35,904 nucleotides of DNA, from positions 1 through 35,904 of the forward strand of contig NZ_VYKL01000060.1 in the NCBI RefSeq assembly GCF_008710145.1, in the 5' to 3' direction. Under the pieces are notes generated by a model, which made no database searches, had not been told where the DNA came from, and saw only the letters and a program-made list of their open reading frames with translations. Shown in pieces: positions 23,727 to 31,736 of the stretch. The stretch is from Niallia endozanthoxylica. Lineage in GTDB: Bacteria > Bacillota > Bacilli > Bacillales > Cytobacillaceae. The position numbers were made by a program, and so were the translations under genes. Each line of letters starts with the position of its first letter. Within the stretch, counting starts at the first letter, position 1.

Positions 23727-23756
23727 GGAGTCTGACGAATAGTCAGACTCCTTTTT
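23727..23756 (+). terminator. Terminator after ywdK
   Basis: GGAGTCTGAC (23727-23736) pairs perfectly with GTCAGACTCC (23742-23751), followed by TTTTT. Confidence 0.92.
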
Positions 23757-23835
23757 ATATTAATCAGTGGTCAGCTTTGGATATAAAGTGACAGGGAAGG
23801 TTTGCTTTATAGCAAAAATAAGTATTATTTTCTCC

Positions 23836-24372
23836 TTATCTCGGCGGATAAGTAGTAAGGTCAGCTGCAGCAGGCGCAGCAAATGGGTACTCATATTCCA
23901 ACTCTTCGTCAAATGTGACATAGTCAAGATAAACCATTGGAAGTAAAATTCGTTGTCCTGTTTCCGGACTGCTTAGGATTAAATGGTCCCTGCCGGCAGC
24001 TTCAATAATGCCGACAAAAGTTTTGGCATTCCATTGCGAATTATTTTCAAAAGTCGCATAGACAGTTGCCAGTTTTCCTTTGTTCAAGCGAAGGATATTC
24101 TCAATATAGGATTGTTCAACCGGAAGCATGCCTGGTATAGAGGGGGCTCCTGTTCCTGGTACTGCCCCTGTCGGTGGAAACATCGGACCGGCTCCAGCTC
24201 CTGCAGGTGGAAACATGGTTCCAGGCATTGCTCCAGGCATAGCACCTGCTTGCGGGAAAACAGCAGGCTGCATCGGGCCGCCCATCGGAGCCCCTCCATA
24301 ACTTGGTTGTTTATTTCCGTAAGATGGGTACGACCTGTAATACCCATATTGGTTATAATTTTGTTGGCTCAT
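23836..24372 (-). CDS. gerQ: Spore coat protein GerQ
   Basis: This 178-residue inner-coat protein is needed in B. subtilis to localise the cortex-lytic enzyme CwlJ and is crosslinked by transglutaminase. The N-terminal half is low complexity (Tyr, Gln, Gly, Pro and Met rich; repeated PGAMPG, PPAGAG and FPPTGA). The C-terminal domain is the conserved part: IENILRLNKGKLATVYATFE, WNAKTFVGIIEAAGRDHLIL, TGQRILLPMVYLDYVTFDEE. AGGAGGG precedes the ATG on the minus strand. It is the usual neighbour of ywdK. Confidence 0.95.
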   Translation of the reverse strand: MSQQNYNQYGYYRSYPSYGNKQPSYGGAPMGGPMQPAVFPQAGAMPGAMPGTMFPPAGAGAGPMFPPTGAVPGTGAPSIPGMLPVEQSYIENILRLNKGKLATVYATFENNSQWNAKTFVGIIEAAGRDHLILSSPETGQRILLPMVYLDYVTFDEELEYEYPFAAPAAADLTTYPPR

Positions 24373-24661
24373 TCAATTCCCTCCTAATACTCTAATTACA
24401 AGCGATGAAACTTGCTTATGCATACTAAAGTAAATGGTTATAAAATGCAGGGTCAATCCAGGGATGAACACCCATGAATTCGACCTGCAGGTGTAAGCTG
24501 AATTCATGATGTAAAATATATCAAACTCACTAACTAATGGATATGGGAGAGGAAGGCCAAATATGACTAAAAAATGAGACTACCTAAAAATAGGAGAATT
24601 GGAAAGTAGATGACTCTGCGGCTATATTGTACATAGGCATTCATTGATTTATCCCACTCTT

Positions 24662-24733
24662 AACGGGCAGTAAGACTCCCACATCAAGAATCTGAGTATA
24701 CAAAAGAAGATAGGTGGGAGATTAACTGCCCGT
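24662..24733. repeat. Imperfect palindrome, MITE-like
   Basis: ACGGGCAGT (24662-24670) pairs with ACTGCCCGT at the right end, and CTCCCAC pairs with GTGGGAG inside, with a small mismatch between the two stem parts and a loop of about 30 bases. The form recalls palindromic ends of IS200/IS605-type elements or their non-autonomous derivatives; no transposase is nearby. Confidence 0.6.
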
Positions 24734-24753
24734 AAAGGTCCATTCGCGGAATT

Positions 24754-24852
24754 ACAGACGAAGAACGCCACATTTGTGGCAACGTCTGTGTGACCCACAT
24801 CCTGTGGGCCTCAACTAACCATCAGTGGGGATGAAGAACCCCCCACTGATGG
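24754..24852. repeat. Multi-hairpin element related to that at 23127-23300
   Basis: ACAGAC (24754-24759) pairs with GTCTGT (24784-24789) around GCCACA-TT-TGTGGC; CCCACA-TCC-TGTGGG (24794-24808) follows; then CCATCAGTGGGG (24819-24830) with CCCCACTGATGG (24841-24852). The linker bases CAAC and GGCCTCAA are shared with the other copy, while paired bases differ in a compensated way. Confidence 0.85.
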
Positions 24853-24935
24853 AAGTTTCATTTTATCGCTGAATGAAACATCATGCGATAATATACTTTA
24901 AGCCATTTTCAATTGTAGGTAACAACATATAACAC

Positions 24936-24966
24936 AAAAAGAGCCTCAGGCATCTGCCTGAGGCTC
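24936..24966 (-). terminator. Terminator of hemQ
   Basis: GAGCCTCAGGCA (24941-24952) pairs perfectly with TGCCTGAGGCTC (24955-24966). On the minus strand TTTTTGTG follows the stem. Confidence 0.92.
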
Positions 24967-24994
24967 AAGTTATGTAAGTTCTTGTTTGCTTTTT

Positions 24995-25738
24995 TTACAC
25001 ATGTAAAAAGGTTTGGATTTTTTCATCTGCTAGATGGTTTCCAACAAAGAAGGATCCGAACTCGCCGTAACGAGCACTTACTTCATCGAAGCGCATTTCA
25101 TAAACAAGCTTCTTAAATTGAAGAACATCATCTGAGAATAACGTAACGCCCCATTCATAATCATCAAAACCAACAGAGCCTGTAATAATCTGCTTAACAA
25201 GGCCAGCATACTGACGGCCGATCATACCATGGCTTCTCATTAAGTTCATACGTTCCTCCATTGGAAGCATGTACCAGTTGTCATTGCCCTGGCGGCGTTT
25301 ATCCATTGGATAGAAGCAAATGTATTTTGATTTCGGCAAAATAGGATACAGTCGTGCACGAATTTGCGGATTCTGATAAGGATCTTCATCAGAAGAAAGG
25401 TAATTACTTAGCTCTACTACAGATACATAAGAATGAGCCGGAATTGTAAACTCGGCCAGCTTTGTTTTGTTGAATTCGTTTTCAATTTCGTTTAATTCTT
25501 CCATTGTTGGACGTAAAATCATCATCATAAAATCTGCTTTTTGACCAACAATGCTGTAAATAACATGACTTCCCTGTTCTTCCTTTTCTGTGCGGTTCCA
25601 TTTGTCTACTAGACCTTGGAATTCTTGAATGGCTGACTCACGTTCTTCGCTTGAAGCCATTTTCCAAGTGGTCCAATCCATTGTACGGAAATCATGTAAA
25701 CAATACCATCCATCGAGCGTTTTTGCTGCTTGACTCAT
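24995..25738 (-). CDS. hemQ: Coproheme decarboxylase HemQ
   Basis: This 247-residue enzyme of the chlorite-dismutase-like family carries out the last step of heme synthesis in Gram-positive bacteria, the oxidative decarboxylation of coproheme to heme b. The signature region RSHGMIGRQYAGLVKQIITG includes the proximal heme-ligand His, and SVGFDDYEWGVTLFSDD follows. The N-terminal YCLHDFRTMDW is also typical. It is formerly YwfI, and its position next to pta matches B. subtilis. It is a single-gene unit on the minus strand. Confidence 0.96.
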   Translation of the reverse strand: MSQAAKTLDGWYCLHDFRTMDWTTWKMASSEERESAIQEFQGLVDKWNRTEKEEQGSHVIYSIVGQKADFMMMILRPTMEELNEIENEFNKTKLAEFTIPAHSYVSVVELSNYLSSDEDPYQNPQIRARLYPILPKSKYICFYPMDKRRQGNDNWYMLPMEERMNLMRSHGMIGRQYAGLVKQIITGSVGFDDYEWGVTLFSDDVLQFKKLVYEMRFDEVSARYGEFGSFFVGNHLADEKIQTFLHV

Positions 25739-26017
25739 CTATTTTCACTCCTTGTCCTTACAATACATTTTCATTCACTACTATAACATAGTTTTGCCAT
25801 AACCTCATGGTTGAAACCCGAAAAAATCAGAATCATCATTTTTTGGGATATTATTTTAAAATATGTAGATAGTAGTAAAGGGATAATTTGATCAATATGA
25901 GTAATAATTTAGAAATATGACAAAAATAGAACATTTTTTAAGAAGCTTGTCAGTTCTTGAATTTTTATATTGGAAGGGTATTCTATTAGAGGGAAATAAT
26001 CAAAGGAGTGTAAATAT
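25739..26017. other. Divergent promoter region of hemQ and pta
   Basis: For pta, TTGAAT (25957-25962) and TATTCT (25979-25984) at 16-base spacing form a fair sigma-A promoter, followed by AAAGGAG near 26002-26008. TTGATCAA at 25888-25895 is a palindrome of unknown meaning. No gene was seen. Confidence 0.5.
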
Positions 26018-26995
26018 ATGAGTGATTTATTCGAAGGCTTAAAACAAAAAGTAACAGGTCAAAACCTGAAGATTGTCTTTCCAGAAGGATTAGATGAACG
26101 AATTCTGACGGCTGCCGGACGTTTGGCGGAAGATAAGGTATTAACACCTATTTTAGTAGGAAATATCGAGCAAATTGAAGCAAAAGCAAAGGAATTGAAT
26201 GTTTCTTTGGAATCGGCTGAAATTTATGACCCAGGAAGCTATGCAGCATTTGATGAACTTGTAGCTGCATTTGTAGAACGTCGTAAAGGGAAAGTAACGG
26301 ATGAGGATGCCCGCAAAATCCTTTTAGATGAAAACTATTTCGGCACAATGCTTGTTTATACAAATAAAGCAGATGGCCTTGTCAGCGGTGCAGCGCATTC
26401 AACTGCTGATACAGTTCGCCCGGCCCTGCAGATTATCAAAACAAAAGAAGGCGTCAGCAAGACTTCCGGTGTATTTATCATGGTTCGTGAAGATGAAAAG
26501 TATGTGTTTGCTGATTGTGCAATTAACATTGCACCTGACAGCAACGATTTAGCTGAAATTGCCATTGAAAGCGCGAAGACAGCAGAAATGTTTGATATTG
26601 AGCCTCGCGTGGCTATGCTAAGCTTCTCTACAAAGGGCTCCGCAAAGTCTCCTGAAACAGAAAAGGTTTCAACTGCAGTGGAAGAGGCAAAGAAACGTGC
26701 CCCAGAGTTAATCATTGACGGTGAATTCCAATTCGACGCAGCGTTTGTACCATCTGTAGCAAAATCAAAAGCACCAGGAGCCGTTCTTCAAGGTGATGCA
26801 AGTGTGTTTGTCTTCCCAAGTCTTGAAGCAGGTAACATCGGTTACAAAATTGCTCAGCGTTTAGGAAATTTTGAAGCGGTGGGACCAATCTTGCAGGGAC
26901 TTAACCGCCCGGTAAATGACCTTTCCCGCGGATGTAATGAAGAAGATGTTTATAAACTAGCATTGATTACAGCAGCACAGGCTTTGAAAAAATAA
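26018..26995 (+). CDS. pta: Phosphate acetyltransferase
   Basis: This 325-residue enzyme interconverts acetyl-CoA and acetyl phosphate in overflow metabolism. It is the short Pta form, without the N-terminal DRTGG region. Typical blocks are IVFPEGLDERIL at the N-terminus, LVSGAAHSTADTVRPALQII, MLSFSTKGSAKSPETEKV, DGEFQFDAAFVPSVAKSKAPGA and VFVFPSLEAGNIGYKIAQRL. It fits B. subtilis Pta in length and location. The AAAGGAG site precedes the ATG. Single gene with its own terminator. Confidence 0.97.
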   Translation: MSDLFEGLKQKVTGQNLKIVFPEGLDERILTAAGRLAEDKVLTPILVGNIEQIEAKAKELNVSLESAEIYDPGSYAAFDELVAAFVERRKGKVTDEDARKILLDENYFGTMLVYTNKADGLVSGAAHSTADTVRPALQIIKTKEGVSKTSGVFIMVREDEKYVFADCAINIAPDSNDLAEIAIESAKTAEMFDIEPRVAMLSFSTKGSAKSPETEKVSTAVEEAKKRAPELIIDGEFQFDAAFVPSVAKSKAPGAVLQGDASVFVFPSLEAGNIGYKIAQRLGNFEAVGPILQGLNRPVNDLSRGCNEEDVYKLALITAAQALKK

Positions 26996-27009
26996 AGCAT
27001 ATTTTGAGG

Positions 27010-27043
27010 GGTACATCATCTTTTAGATGGTGTACCTTTTTTT
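27010..27043 (+). terminator. Terminator after pta
   Basis: GGTACATCATC (27010-27020) pairs with GATGGTGTACC (27026-27036) through one wobble, followed by seven T. Confidence 0.9.
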
Positions 27044-27072
27044 CTGAAAAAATGTAATAGAAGCAGAGTGTT

Positions 27073-27170
27073 GATAGTGCCCGTAAAGGAGGAAAAGGCA
27101 GGCGGGTGGTCACTTAAGAGGATTGATAGTGCCCGTGGAGGAGGAAACGGAAGATGAAAGGTCACTATGA
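27073..27170. repeat. 52-bp repeat, locus 2 (two units)
   Basis: Two units start exactly 52 bases apart, at 27073 and 27125, each opening GATAGTGCCCGT and ending in GGTCACT. In unit 2 ATAGTG pairs with CACTAT; in unit 1 the right arm is altered to CACTTA. They lie between pta and lipL. Confidence 0.88.
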
Positions 27171-27244
27171 AACCTGCCTTTTTGCTCATCCCCACCGCAT
27201 GCTATAATGAATACAACAACAGCATTACGTCAAGGAGAAAAATC

Positions 27245-28084
27245 ATGAAAGACACAATGGATTTATTAGTTCAAGAGCGGTGGAGAGTGATTGATCAGTC
27301 TGTATCTGGTCTTTATATAAGTGCCCTGCAATCATTCGGGATAGATGATACACTTTGCGCTTCTGTTGGTTCGGGGGAAGCGCCGGCAACAGCAAGGGCC
27401 TGGGTTCACAAGCCTACGATTGTGCTCGGGATTCAGGATACAAAGCTTCCATTTTTAAAAGATGGAATAACCTATTTAGAAGAAAACGGCTATGAGGTAA
27501 TTGTCCGCAATTCCGGCGGGCTGGCGGTTGTGTTGGATGAAGGAGTGTTGAATTTGACGCTTGTTTTTCCGGAAAAGACAAAAGGCATCGATATCAATCG
27601 CGGCTATGATGCGATGTGGCAGCTTGTAAAGGACATGTTTGCGGATTACGACAAGGTCATTGAGGCGAGGGAGATTGTCGGCTCTTATTGTCCTGGCAGC
27701 TATGATCTTAGTATAAATGATCAAAAATTTGCCGGAATCTCGCAACGGAGAATCAGAAAAGGCGTGGCTGTGCAAATCTACCTTTGTGTCAATGGCAGCG
27801 GGAGCGAGAGGGCTTCGCTGATTAAACAATTTTATGAGCTTAGTAAAAAAGGAGAAGAGACAAGACAGGAGTACCCTGAGGTTGTTCCTGAAGTGATGGC
27901 ATCGCTGTCAGAGCTGCTTCAAGCGGACTTAACCGTTCAGGATGTGATGCTCCGCTTTTTGCAGGCACTGCAATCGAAGTCAGGAGAGCTTTTTGCTGCT
28001 TCCTTGTCTCCGGAAGAGGTTTCACTGTTTGAAGGCTATCATGAAAGGGTAGTAGACAGGAATCGAAAGGTAATGGGAGAGTAA
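27245..28084 (+). CDS. lipL: Octanoyl-GcvH:protein N-octanoyltransferase LipL
   Basis: This 279-residue enzyme moves octanoyl groups from the glycine cleavage H protein to E2 subunits in Gram-positive lipoate synthesis. It has the BPL/LplA/LipB fold, with VRNSGGLAVVLDEGVLNLTL and the predicted acyl-acceptor Cys in GSYCPGSYDLS, followed by KFAGISQRRIRKGVAVQIYL. It is formerly YwfL, between pta and rsfA as in B. subtilis. ATG 27245 follows AAGGAGA; the open frame further upstream reaches into the repeat and lacks a site. Confidence 0.95.
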   Translation: MKDTMDLLVQERWRVIDQSVSGLYISALQSFGIDDTLCASVGSGEAPATARAWVHKPTIVLGIQDTKLPFLKDGITYLEENGYEVIVRNSGGLAVVLDEGVLNLTLVFPEKTKGIDINRGYDAMWQLVKDMFADYDKVIEAREIVGSYCPGSYDLSINDQKFAGISQRRIRKGVAVQIYLCVNGSGSERASLIKQFYELSKKGEETRQEYPEVVPEVMASLSELLQADLTVQDVMLRFLQALQSKSGELFAASLSPEEVSLFEGYHERVVDRNRKVMGE

Positions 28085-28167
28085 AAAACTCCTGCAATAG
28101 CACTTCATTTTCAATCTATTGAACTATTTCGATATGAAATGCGGACTGTAAATAGACAAAACAAGGC

Positions 28168-28199
28168 AAAAAAAAGCCGTTTAAGCAACGGCTTTTTTT
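28168..28199. terminator. Bidirectional terminator between lipL and rsfA
   Basis: AAAAAAAGCCGTT (28169-28181) pairs with AACGGCTTTTTTT (28187-28199). The stem gives a T tract on each strand and serves both converging genes. Confidence 0.92.
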
Positions 28200-28213
28200 A
28201 CTCTATCTTATTA

Positions 28214-28942
28214 TTACTCAGCGACTTTTTCCAGATTACCGTTTCGGTCCATCTTAAAGGTTGTCGCTGGACGTTCTTCTTCTTCAAACAAGGCTAGTTT
28301 GCGGGCTCTGTTCATAATTTTCATTAACGTCTCGTAATCTTCCTGAATGGTTTCAGTATTTTGTTCCATCTCGCCAATCTTTTCTTCAAGCTCTTTATTA
28401 GTTCTTCTAAGCTCGGCAATTTCTCGTTTTAATCTTTCATTCTCATTTTTTAATATCTCAACCTGAAAACCTGAGTTTTTCATATTTTGCAGATAAGAGA
28501 CAATGACATCGAGATTAATTCCGCTTGCAGACATGGCTGGTGAAGCATCTGTTGTATTCATATTAGCAGTCATCTCTTCACTCATTTCCATTGTCATATT
28601 TTCATTAAATACTTGAGTATCTGTTTGTGAGGTCAAGGTCTCAATTTCTTCCATACTCGGCTGCGGAGGAGAGTATAATAGTTTCTTCTTGCCGCCTTGA
28701 TCTTTCCCCAAAATCCGTTGTCTTTGCTTGCGCTGTTTCTTTGCTAGCTGAAGCGCCTTTTCATAGTTATGGCGAACAACGGCATTCCAGCGGAAACCGC
28801 AGGCAGCGGATGTTCTATTAAGCTTATCTCCTACCTCTTCAAAAGCATTTAATTGTGTACTTCCTTCTCTTACATGTCTTAGGACAGTTTCAGCAAGCAG
28901 CAAGTCATTCTCTTCTGTCCATGCGTCTTGACGAACTTTCAT
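28214..28942 (-). CDS. rsfA: Prespore-specific transcription regulator RsfA
   Basis: The protein (242 residues) tunes sigma-F-dependent genes in the forespore. The N-terminal 70 residues form a Myb/SANT-like DNA-binding domain (DAWTEENDLLLAETVLRHVR, NRTSAACGFRWNAVVRHNY). A basic stretch follows, then a Thr/Ser/Met-rich linker, and a coiled coil near residues 150-205 (NENERLKREIAELRRTNKEL and onward). It is formerly YwfN and lies between lipL and ywfO, as in B. subtilis, though here two further genes intervene. Confidence 0.95.
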   Translation of the reverse strand: MKVRQDAWTEENDLLLAETVLRHVREGSTQLNAFEEVGDKLNRTSAACGFRWNAVVRHNYEKALQLAKKQRKQRQRILGKDQGGKKKLLYSPPQPSMEEIETLTSQTDTQVFNENMTMEMSEEMTANMNTTDASPAMSASGINLDVIVSYLQNMKNSGFQVEILKNENERLKREIAELRRTNKELEEKIGEMEQNTETIQEDYETLMKIMNRARKLALFEEEERPATTFKMDRNGNLEKVAE

Positions 28943-29467
28943 TTCTTCAGCTCCCTATCATATTTTTGTATTTTTATAAAGCGTTATTTTCATCATGTCC
29001 AAATTTTTTAAACTTTATACAAAATGATTAAAAGGATAGTAGACTTATGTAAAAAGGAATGGTTTTTTGAGGTGAAACACATACTAATGAATGTGACTTT
29101 GTCTTATTATAGGTAAGAACAGACAGGAATTTCTCTTAGTGGAAAGGAGAATGGTACATTCTTCAGTTCTAGCTTTCAAAAATACTATCTTTTCATTGAT
29201 AGTTTATCCGTAAGTGTAAGGTCATACTTGTAGAAATCAGCTTGCAATACTGAAAAAGAAGCGTTAAAATACCACATAGTGTAAATTGTACTAGTCTTAT
29301 TTTTAATAAGGCTTTATTTATTAACATGGTTTAGATGAGTCAGAAATCTGGCTTATCAACATTGTTCGCTAACAAAGCTTTTAATAAAAGAATGAAAATG
29401 TGAGAAATCGTTTGTTGTCACATTTCTTATAGATGTGATTGAAATATTAGAAGGGGATGTATTCTTT
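28943..29467. other. AT-rich gap between rsfA and the DUF1450 gene
   Basis: About 525 bases without a convincing gene. It has a small inverted repeat ACTATC/GATAGT (29184-29203), the 27-base sequence repeated after the DUF1450 gene (left copy about 29352-29378), and an inverted repeat AAATGTGA/TCACATTT near 29395-29424. No riboswitch or tRNA was recognised. Confidence 0.5.
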
Positions 29468-29692
29468 ATGGCAAATGAATTCCGTGTCTGTGACGATTGC
29501 CAGGCAGTGAATTTAAAAACGTTAGTACCTATGTTGAAAAAAATGGATCCGGAAGCAGAAATTCAAATCGGCTGCCAGTCCTATTGCGGTCCCGGCAGAA
29601 AGAAAACCTTTGCTTTTGTCAATAATCGGCCGCTTGCTGCTTTATCAGAAGAAGAACTAGAAGAAAAGATTAAAAAGAAGCTGAAAAAATAA
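29468..29692 (+). CDS. DUF1450 (YuzB-like) four-cysteine protein
   Basis: This 74-residue protein has two Cys pairs, VCDDCQ near residues 6-11 and GCQSYCGPG near 38-46, typical of DUF1450. The pattern recalls a thioredoxin-like or [2Fe-2S] fold, but function is not established. The C-terminal helix is Lys/Glu rich. ATG 29468 follows AAGGGG at 11 bases; a GTG at 29435 is an alternative without a proper site. Its own terminator follows. Confidence 0.85.
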   Translation: MANEFRVCDDCQAVNLKTLVPMLKKMDPEAEIQIGCQSYCGPGRKKTFAFVNNRPLAALSEEELEEKIKKKLKK

Positions 29693-29696
29693 GGAT

Positions 29697-29727
29697 TCTC
29701 CTTGGACTTTGTCTAAGGAGATTTTTT
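29697..29727 (+). terminator. Terminator after the DUF1450 gene
   Basis: TCTCCTTGGAC (29697-29707) pairs with GTCTAAGGAGA (29711-29721) with one wobble, followed by TTTTTT. Confidence 0.9.
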
Positions 29728-29919
29728 AATTATATAGCATTGTTGATTTTTGTCTCATCAACATAGTTCGTTAACATAGCCTAATATAGAGGGAACCTGA
29801 ATGAGGATGGAAGTAATCGAATCATTAACATACTTCCTAGAGAAGTTTACTTCTTTACGAATGAAAATAAAAAAAAATAAAAAAATGTTCGTGTTAATGT
29901 ATTATTGATGTATTCGTAA

Positions 29920-29933
29920 TGTAAGCGTTATCC
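29920..29933 (+). promoter_or_regulatory. cre-like sequence (CcpA site candidate)
   Basis: TGTAAGCGTTATCC matches the cre consensus TGWNANCGNTNWCA in all but the last fixed position. It lies upstream of the orphan transcript ending at 30343-30375, and more than 500 bases before serA. Confidence 0.35.
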
Positions 29934-30122
29934 TTTAAAAAACTAGGTTAAAGTCTTAATATCAAACACTTGATATGTTTTTTGAAATGAATTATAATTC
30001 AAACATTATATCAGTAAATTTTCTGACTTTTAATAAAAGACGAATGAAGGTGTTTTAGTATTAAAATATATTCGTTTTTCCAGAAATTAAATCAGATTAG
30101 AACTTGAATAAAAACTTTAGAG

Positions 30123-30311
30123 TTGGTAAAATTTAAAATTATTACACAATTATTCGACAAAATTTTTAAACTTTACAGTATTCATTATTTGAAAAAATAT
30201 TCGCTAGCGAAGATGGTTATGGTTCAAGCTATAACAGGAGCGGCTTCTGGAGAGATTGCAATGCGCGGCGCCGAAGGGTTCACAATCTCAGGCAAAAGGA
30301 CAGAAGAGTAA
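30123..30311 (+). CDS. Doubtful small reading frame before serA
   Basis: A 62-codon frame begins with a TTG and has no good ribosome binding site. Its last third, MVMVQAITGAASGEIAMRGA and onward, from ATG 30213, is richer in GC and Ala/Gly than the AT-rich DNA around it and ends 32 bases before a strong terminator. It could be a small protein, the 3' end of a decayed gene, or chance. No family was recognised. Confidence 0.25.
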   Translation: MVKFKIITQLFDKIFKLYSIHYLKKYSLAKMVMVQAITGAASGEIAMRGAEGFTISGKRTEE

Positions 30312-30342
30312 CAAGTCTTATTTGTTATTCTTACATTTTGCA

Positions 30343-30375
30343 GGAGATTGGAGTTGAGTCCAATCTCCTTTTTTT
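30343..30375 (+). terminator. Strong terminator upstream of serA
   Basis: GGAGATTGGA (30343-30352) pairs perfectly with TCCAATCTCC (30359-30368), followed by seven T. It is either the end of an upstream transcript or, less likely, an attenuator in the serA leader. Confidence 0.85.
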
Positions 30376-30463
30376 ATAGTCAACTAATTCAAAAGTAAGA
30401 TTTATAGTTAACCAGCCATTTTTTAATAAAAACATAAAAAGCTAAAGGGGAGAAAAGAAACAC

Positions 30464-31642
30464 ATGTTCACAATTAAAACGTTAAATGCAATTGCTGAAG
30501 TCGGATTAAATGTATTCAAAAACAATGATAATTACACAATTGATAATGATGCACAAGCACCTGATGCGATTGTTCTTCGCAGCTATAACATGCATAATAT
30601 GGAGCTTGATACAAATGTAAAGGCTGTTGCCCGTGCAGGAGCAGGCGTTAATAATATTCCTGTTAATGAATATACGGAAAAAGGAATTGTTGTTTTCAAT
30701 ACGCCAGGTGCAAATGCCAATGCAGTTAAAGAATTGGTATTAACCACTTTAATGGCTTCTTCCCGTAATTTATTTGCTGGTATTCAATGGACAAAAGGTT
30801 TAGAAGGCAAGGGAGAAGAAGTTCCTAAGCTTGTTGAAGCTGGAAAGAAACAGTTTGTCGGTAAAGAAATTAAAGGAAAAACGCTTGGAATCATCGGCCT
30901 TGGAGCGATTGGTGCCCGTGTTGCAAATGATGCGCTTCGTTTGGATATGGATGTTATCGGATATGATCCATTTATCTCTGTTGATATTGCTTGGAACTTA
31001 TCTCGTAATGTACAACGTGCGATGAGCCTTGAAGAGCTTTATGCAAAGGCTGATTATATTACGGTTCACGTACCATTTACAAAGGATACAGGAGGAATGT
31101 TCAACAAAGATTCCTTCGCGATTATGAAGGATGGCGTTCATATTTTGAACTTCTCCCGCGGCGAGCTTGTGAATGAAGATGATATGGCTGAAGCACTTGA
31201 GAGCGGCAAGGTTGGTAAGTATATCACTGACTTCCCGAATGAGAAAGTATTAAAAATGCCAAATTGTGTCTGCATTCCACATCTTGGTGCATCTACTGCA
31301 GAATCTGAAGAAAACTGTGCGATTATGGCTGCTCATCAAGTAAAGGAATTTTTAGAAACAGGAAATATCGTAAACTCAGTAAACTTCCCGAATGCATCAC
31401 TTCCTTACACAGGCAAACGCCGTGTAGCAGCCTTCCATCAAAATGTAAAAGGTATGGTCGGACAGATTACTGCTGTTTTATCAAACTATGATTTAAACAT
31501 CGCGGACATGGTAAACAGAAGCCGTGGAGATTACGCTTATACAATCATTGATATCGATAATAAATTTAACGGCGATTTAACTCCTGCATTAGAAGAAAAT
31601 ATCGGTAAAATCCCAGGAATGGTTAACGTTCGTATAATCTAA
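30464..31642 (+). CDS. serA: D-3-phosphoglycerate dehydrogenase
   Basis: This 392-residue enzyme oxidises 3-phosphoglycerate to phosphohydroxypyruvate, the first step of serine synthesis. It is the short form with one C-terminal ACT domain (GQITAVLSNYDLNIADMVNR). Catalytic-core features are RAGAGVNNIP, the NAD-binding GIIGLGAIGARVAN, the Arg in NFSRGELVNE, Glu-containing FPNEKVLKMPN and the His of IPHLGASTAESEENC. The GGGGAG site precedes the ATG. It is not beside serC here. Feedback inhibition by serine through ACT is possible but unproven. Confidence 0.96.
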   Translation: MFTIKTLNAIAEVGLNVFKNNDNYTIDNDAQAPDAIVLRSYNMHNMELDTNVKAVARAGAGVNNIPVNEYTEKGIVVFNTPGANANAVKELVLTTLMASSRNLFAGIQWTKGLEGKGEEVPKLVEAGKKQFVGKEIKGKTLGIIGLGAIGARVANDALRLDMDVIGYDPFISVDIAWNLSRNVQRAMSLEELYAKADYITVHVPFTKDTGGMFNKDSFAIMKDGVHILNFSRGELVNEDDMAEALESGKVGKYITDFPNEKVLKMPNCVCIPHLGASTAESEENCAIMAAHQVKEFLETGNIVNSVNFPNASLPYTGKRRVAAFHQNVKGMVGQITAVLSNYDLNIADMVNRSRGDYAYTIIDIDNKFNGDLTPALEENIGKIPGMVNVRII

Positions 31643-31654
31643 TAAATGAAAAAG

Positions 31655-31691
31655 TAAAGCATCTGTCCTTTGGCAGGTGCTTTATTTTTTG
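31655..31691 (+). terminator. Terminator after serA
   Basis: AAAGCATCTG (31656-31665) pairs with CAGGTGCTTT (31674-31683) through one wobble, followed by an ATTTTTT tail. Confidence 0.88.
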
Positions 31692-31736
31692 TAGAAGAAT
31701 AGGATAGATAGAGTGCTTCTATATATATCCAATTTA

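Larger units (their letters stand above)
24373..24990. other. Repeat-rich gap between gerQ and hemQ
   Basis: About 620 bases without a supported gene. It contains an inverted repeat CATGAATTC/GAATTCATG (24473-24508), a large imperfect hairpin (24662-24733), a multi-hairpin element (24754-24852) and the hemQ terminator (24936-24966). It appears to be a landing site for dispersed repeats. Confidence 0.7.
29693..30463. other. 770-base AT-rich gap before serA
   Basis: It contains the right copy of the 27-base repeat (about 29755-29780) next to a hairpin TGTTGAT/ATCAACA (29741-29763), a cre-like sequence (29920-29933), a frame of low support (30123-30311) and a strong terminator (30343-30375). 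The terminator implies a transcript whose gene is short, broken or non-coding. Confidence 0.5.

Noticed and set aside
24473..24508. Resemblance of TTCGACCTGCAGG to a cloning-vector polylinker
   Set aside because: The stretch is flanked by native sequence and forms part of a natural inverted repeat; no other vector sequence is present.
29395..29424. Crp-type site TGTGA...TCACA upstream of the DUF1450 gene
   Set aside because: The arms are 14 bases apart instead of 6, so it does not fit a Crp/Fnr-type operator.
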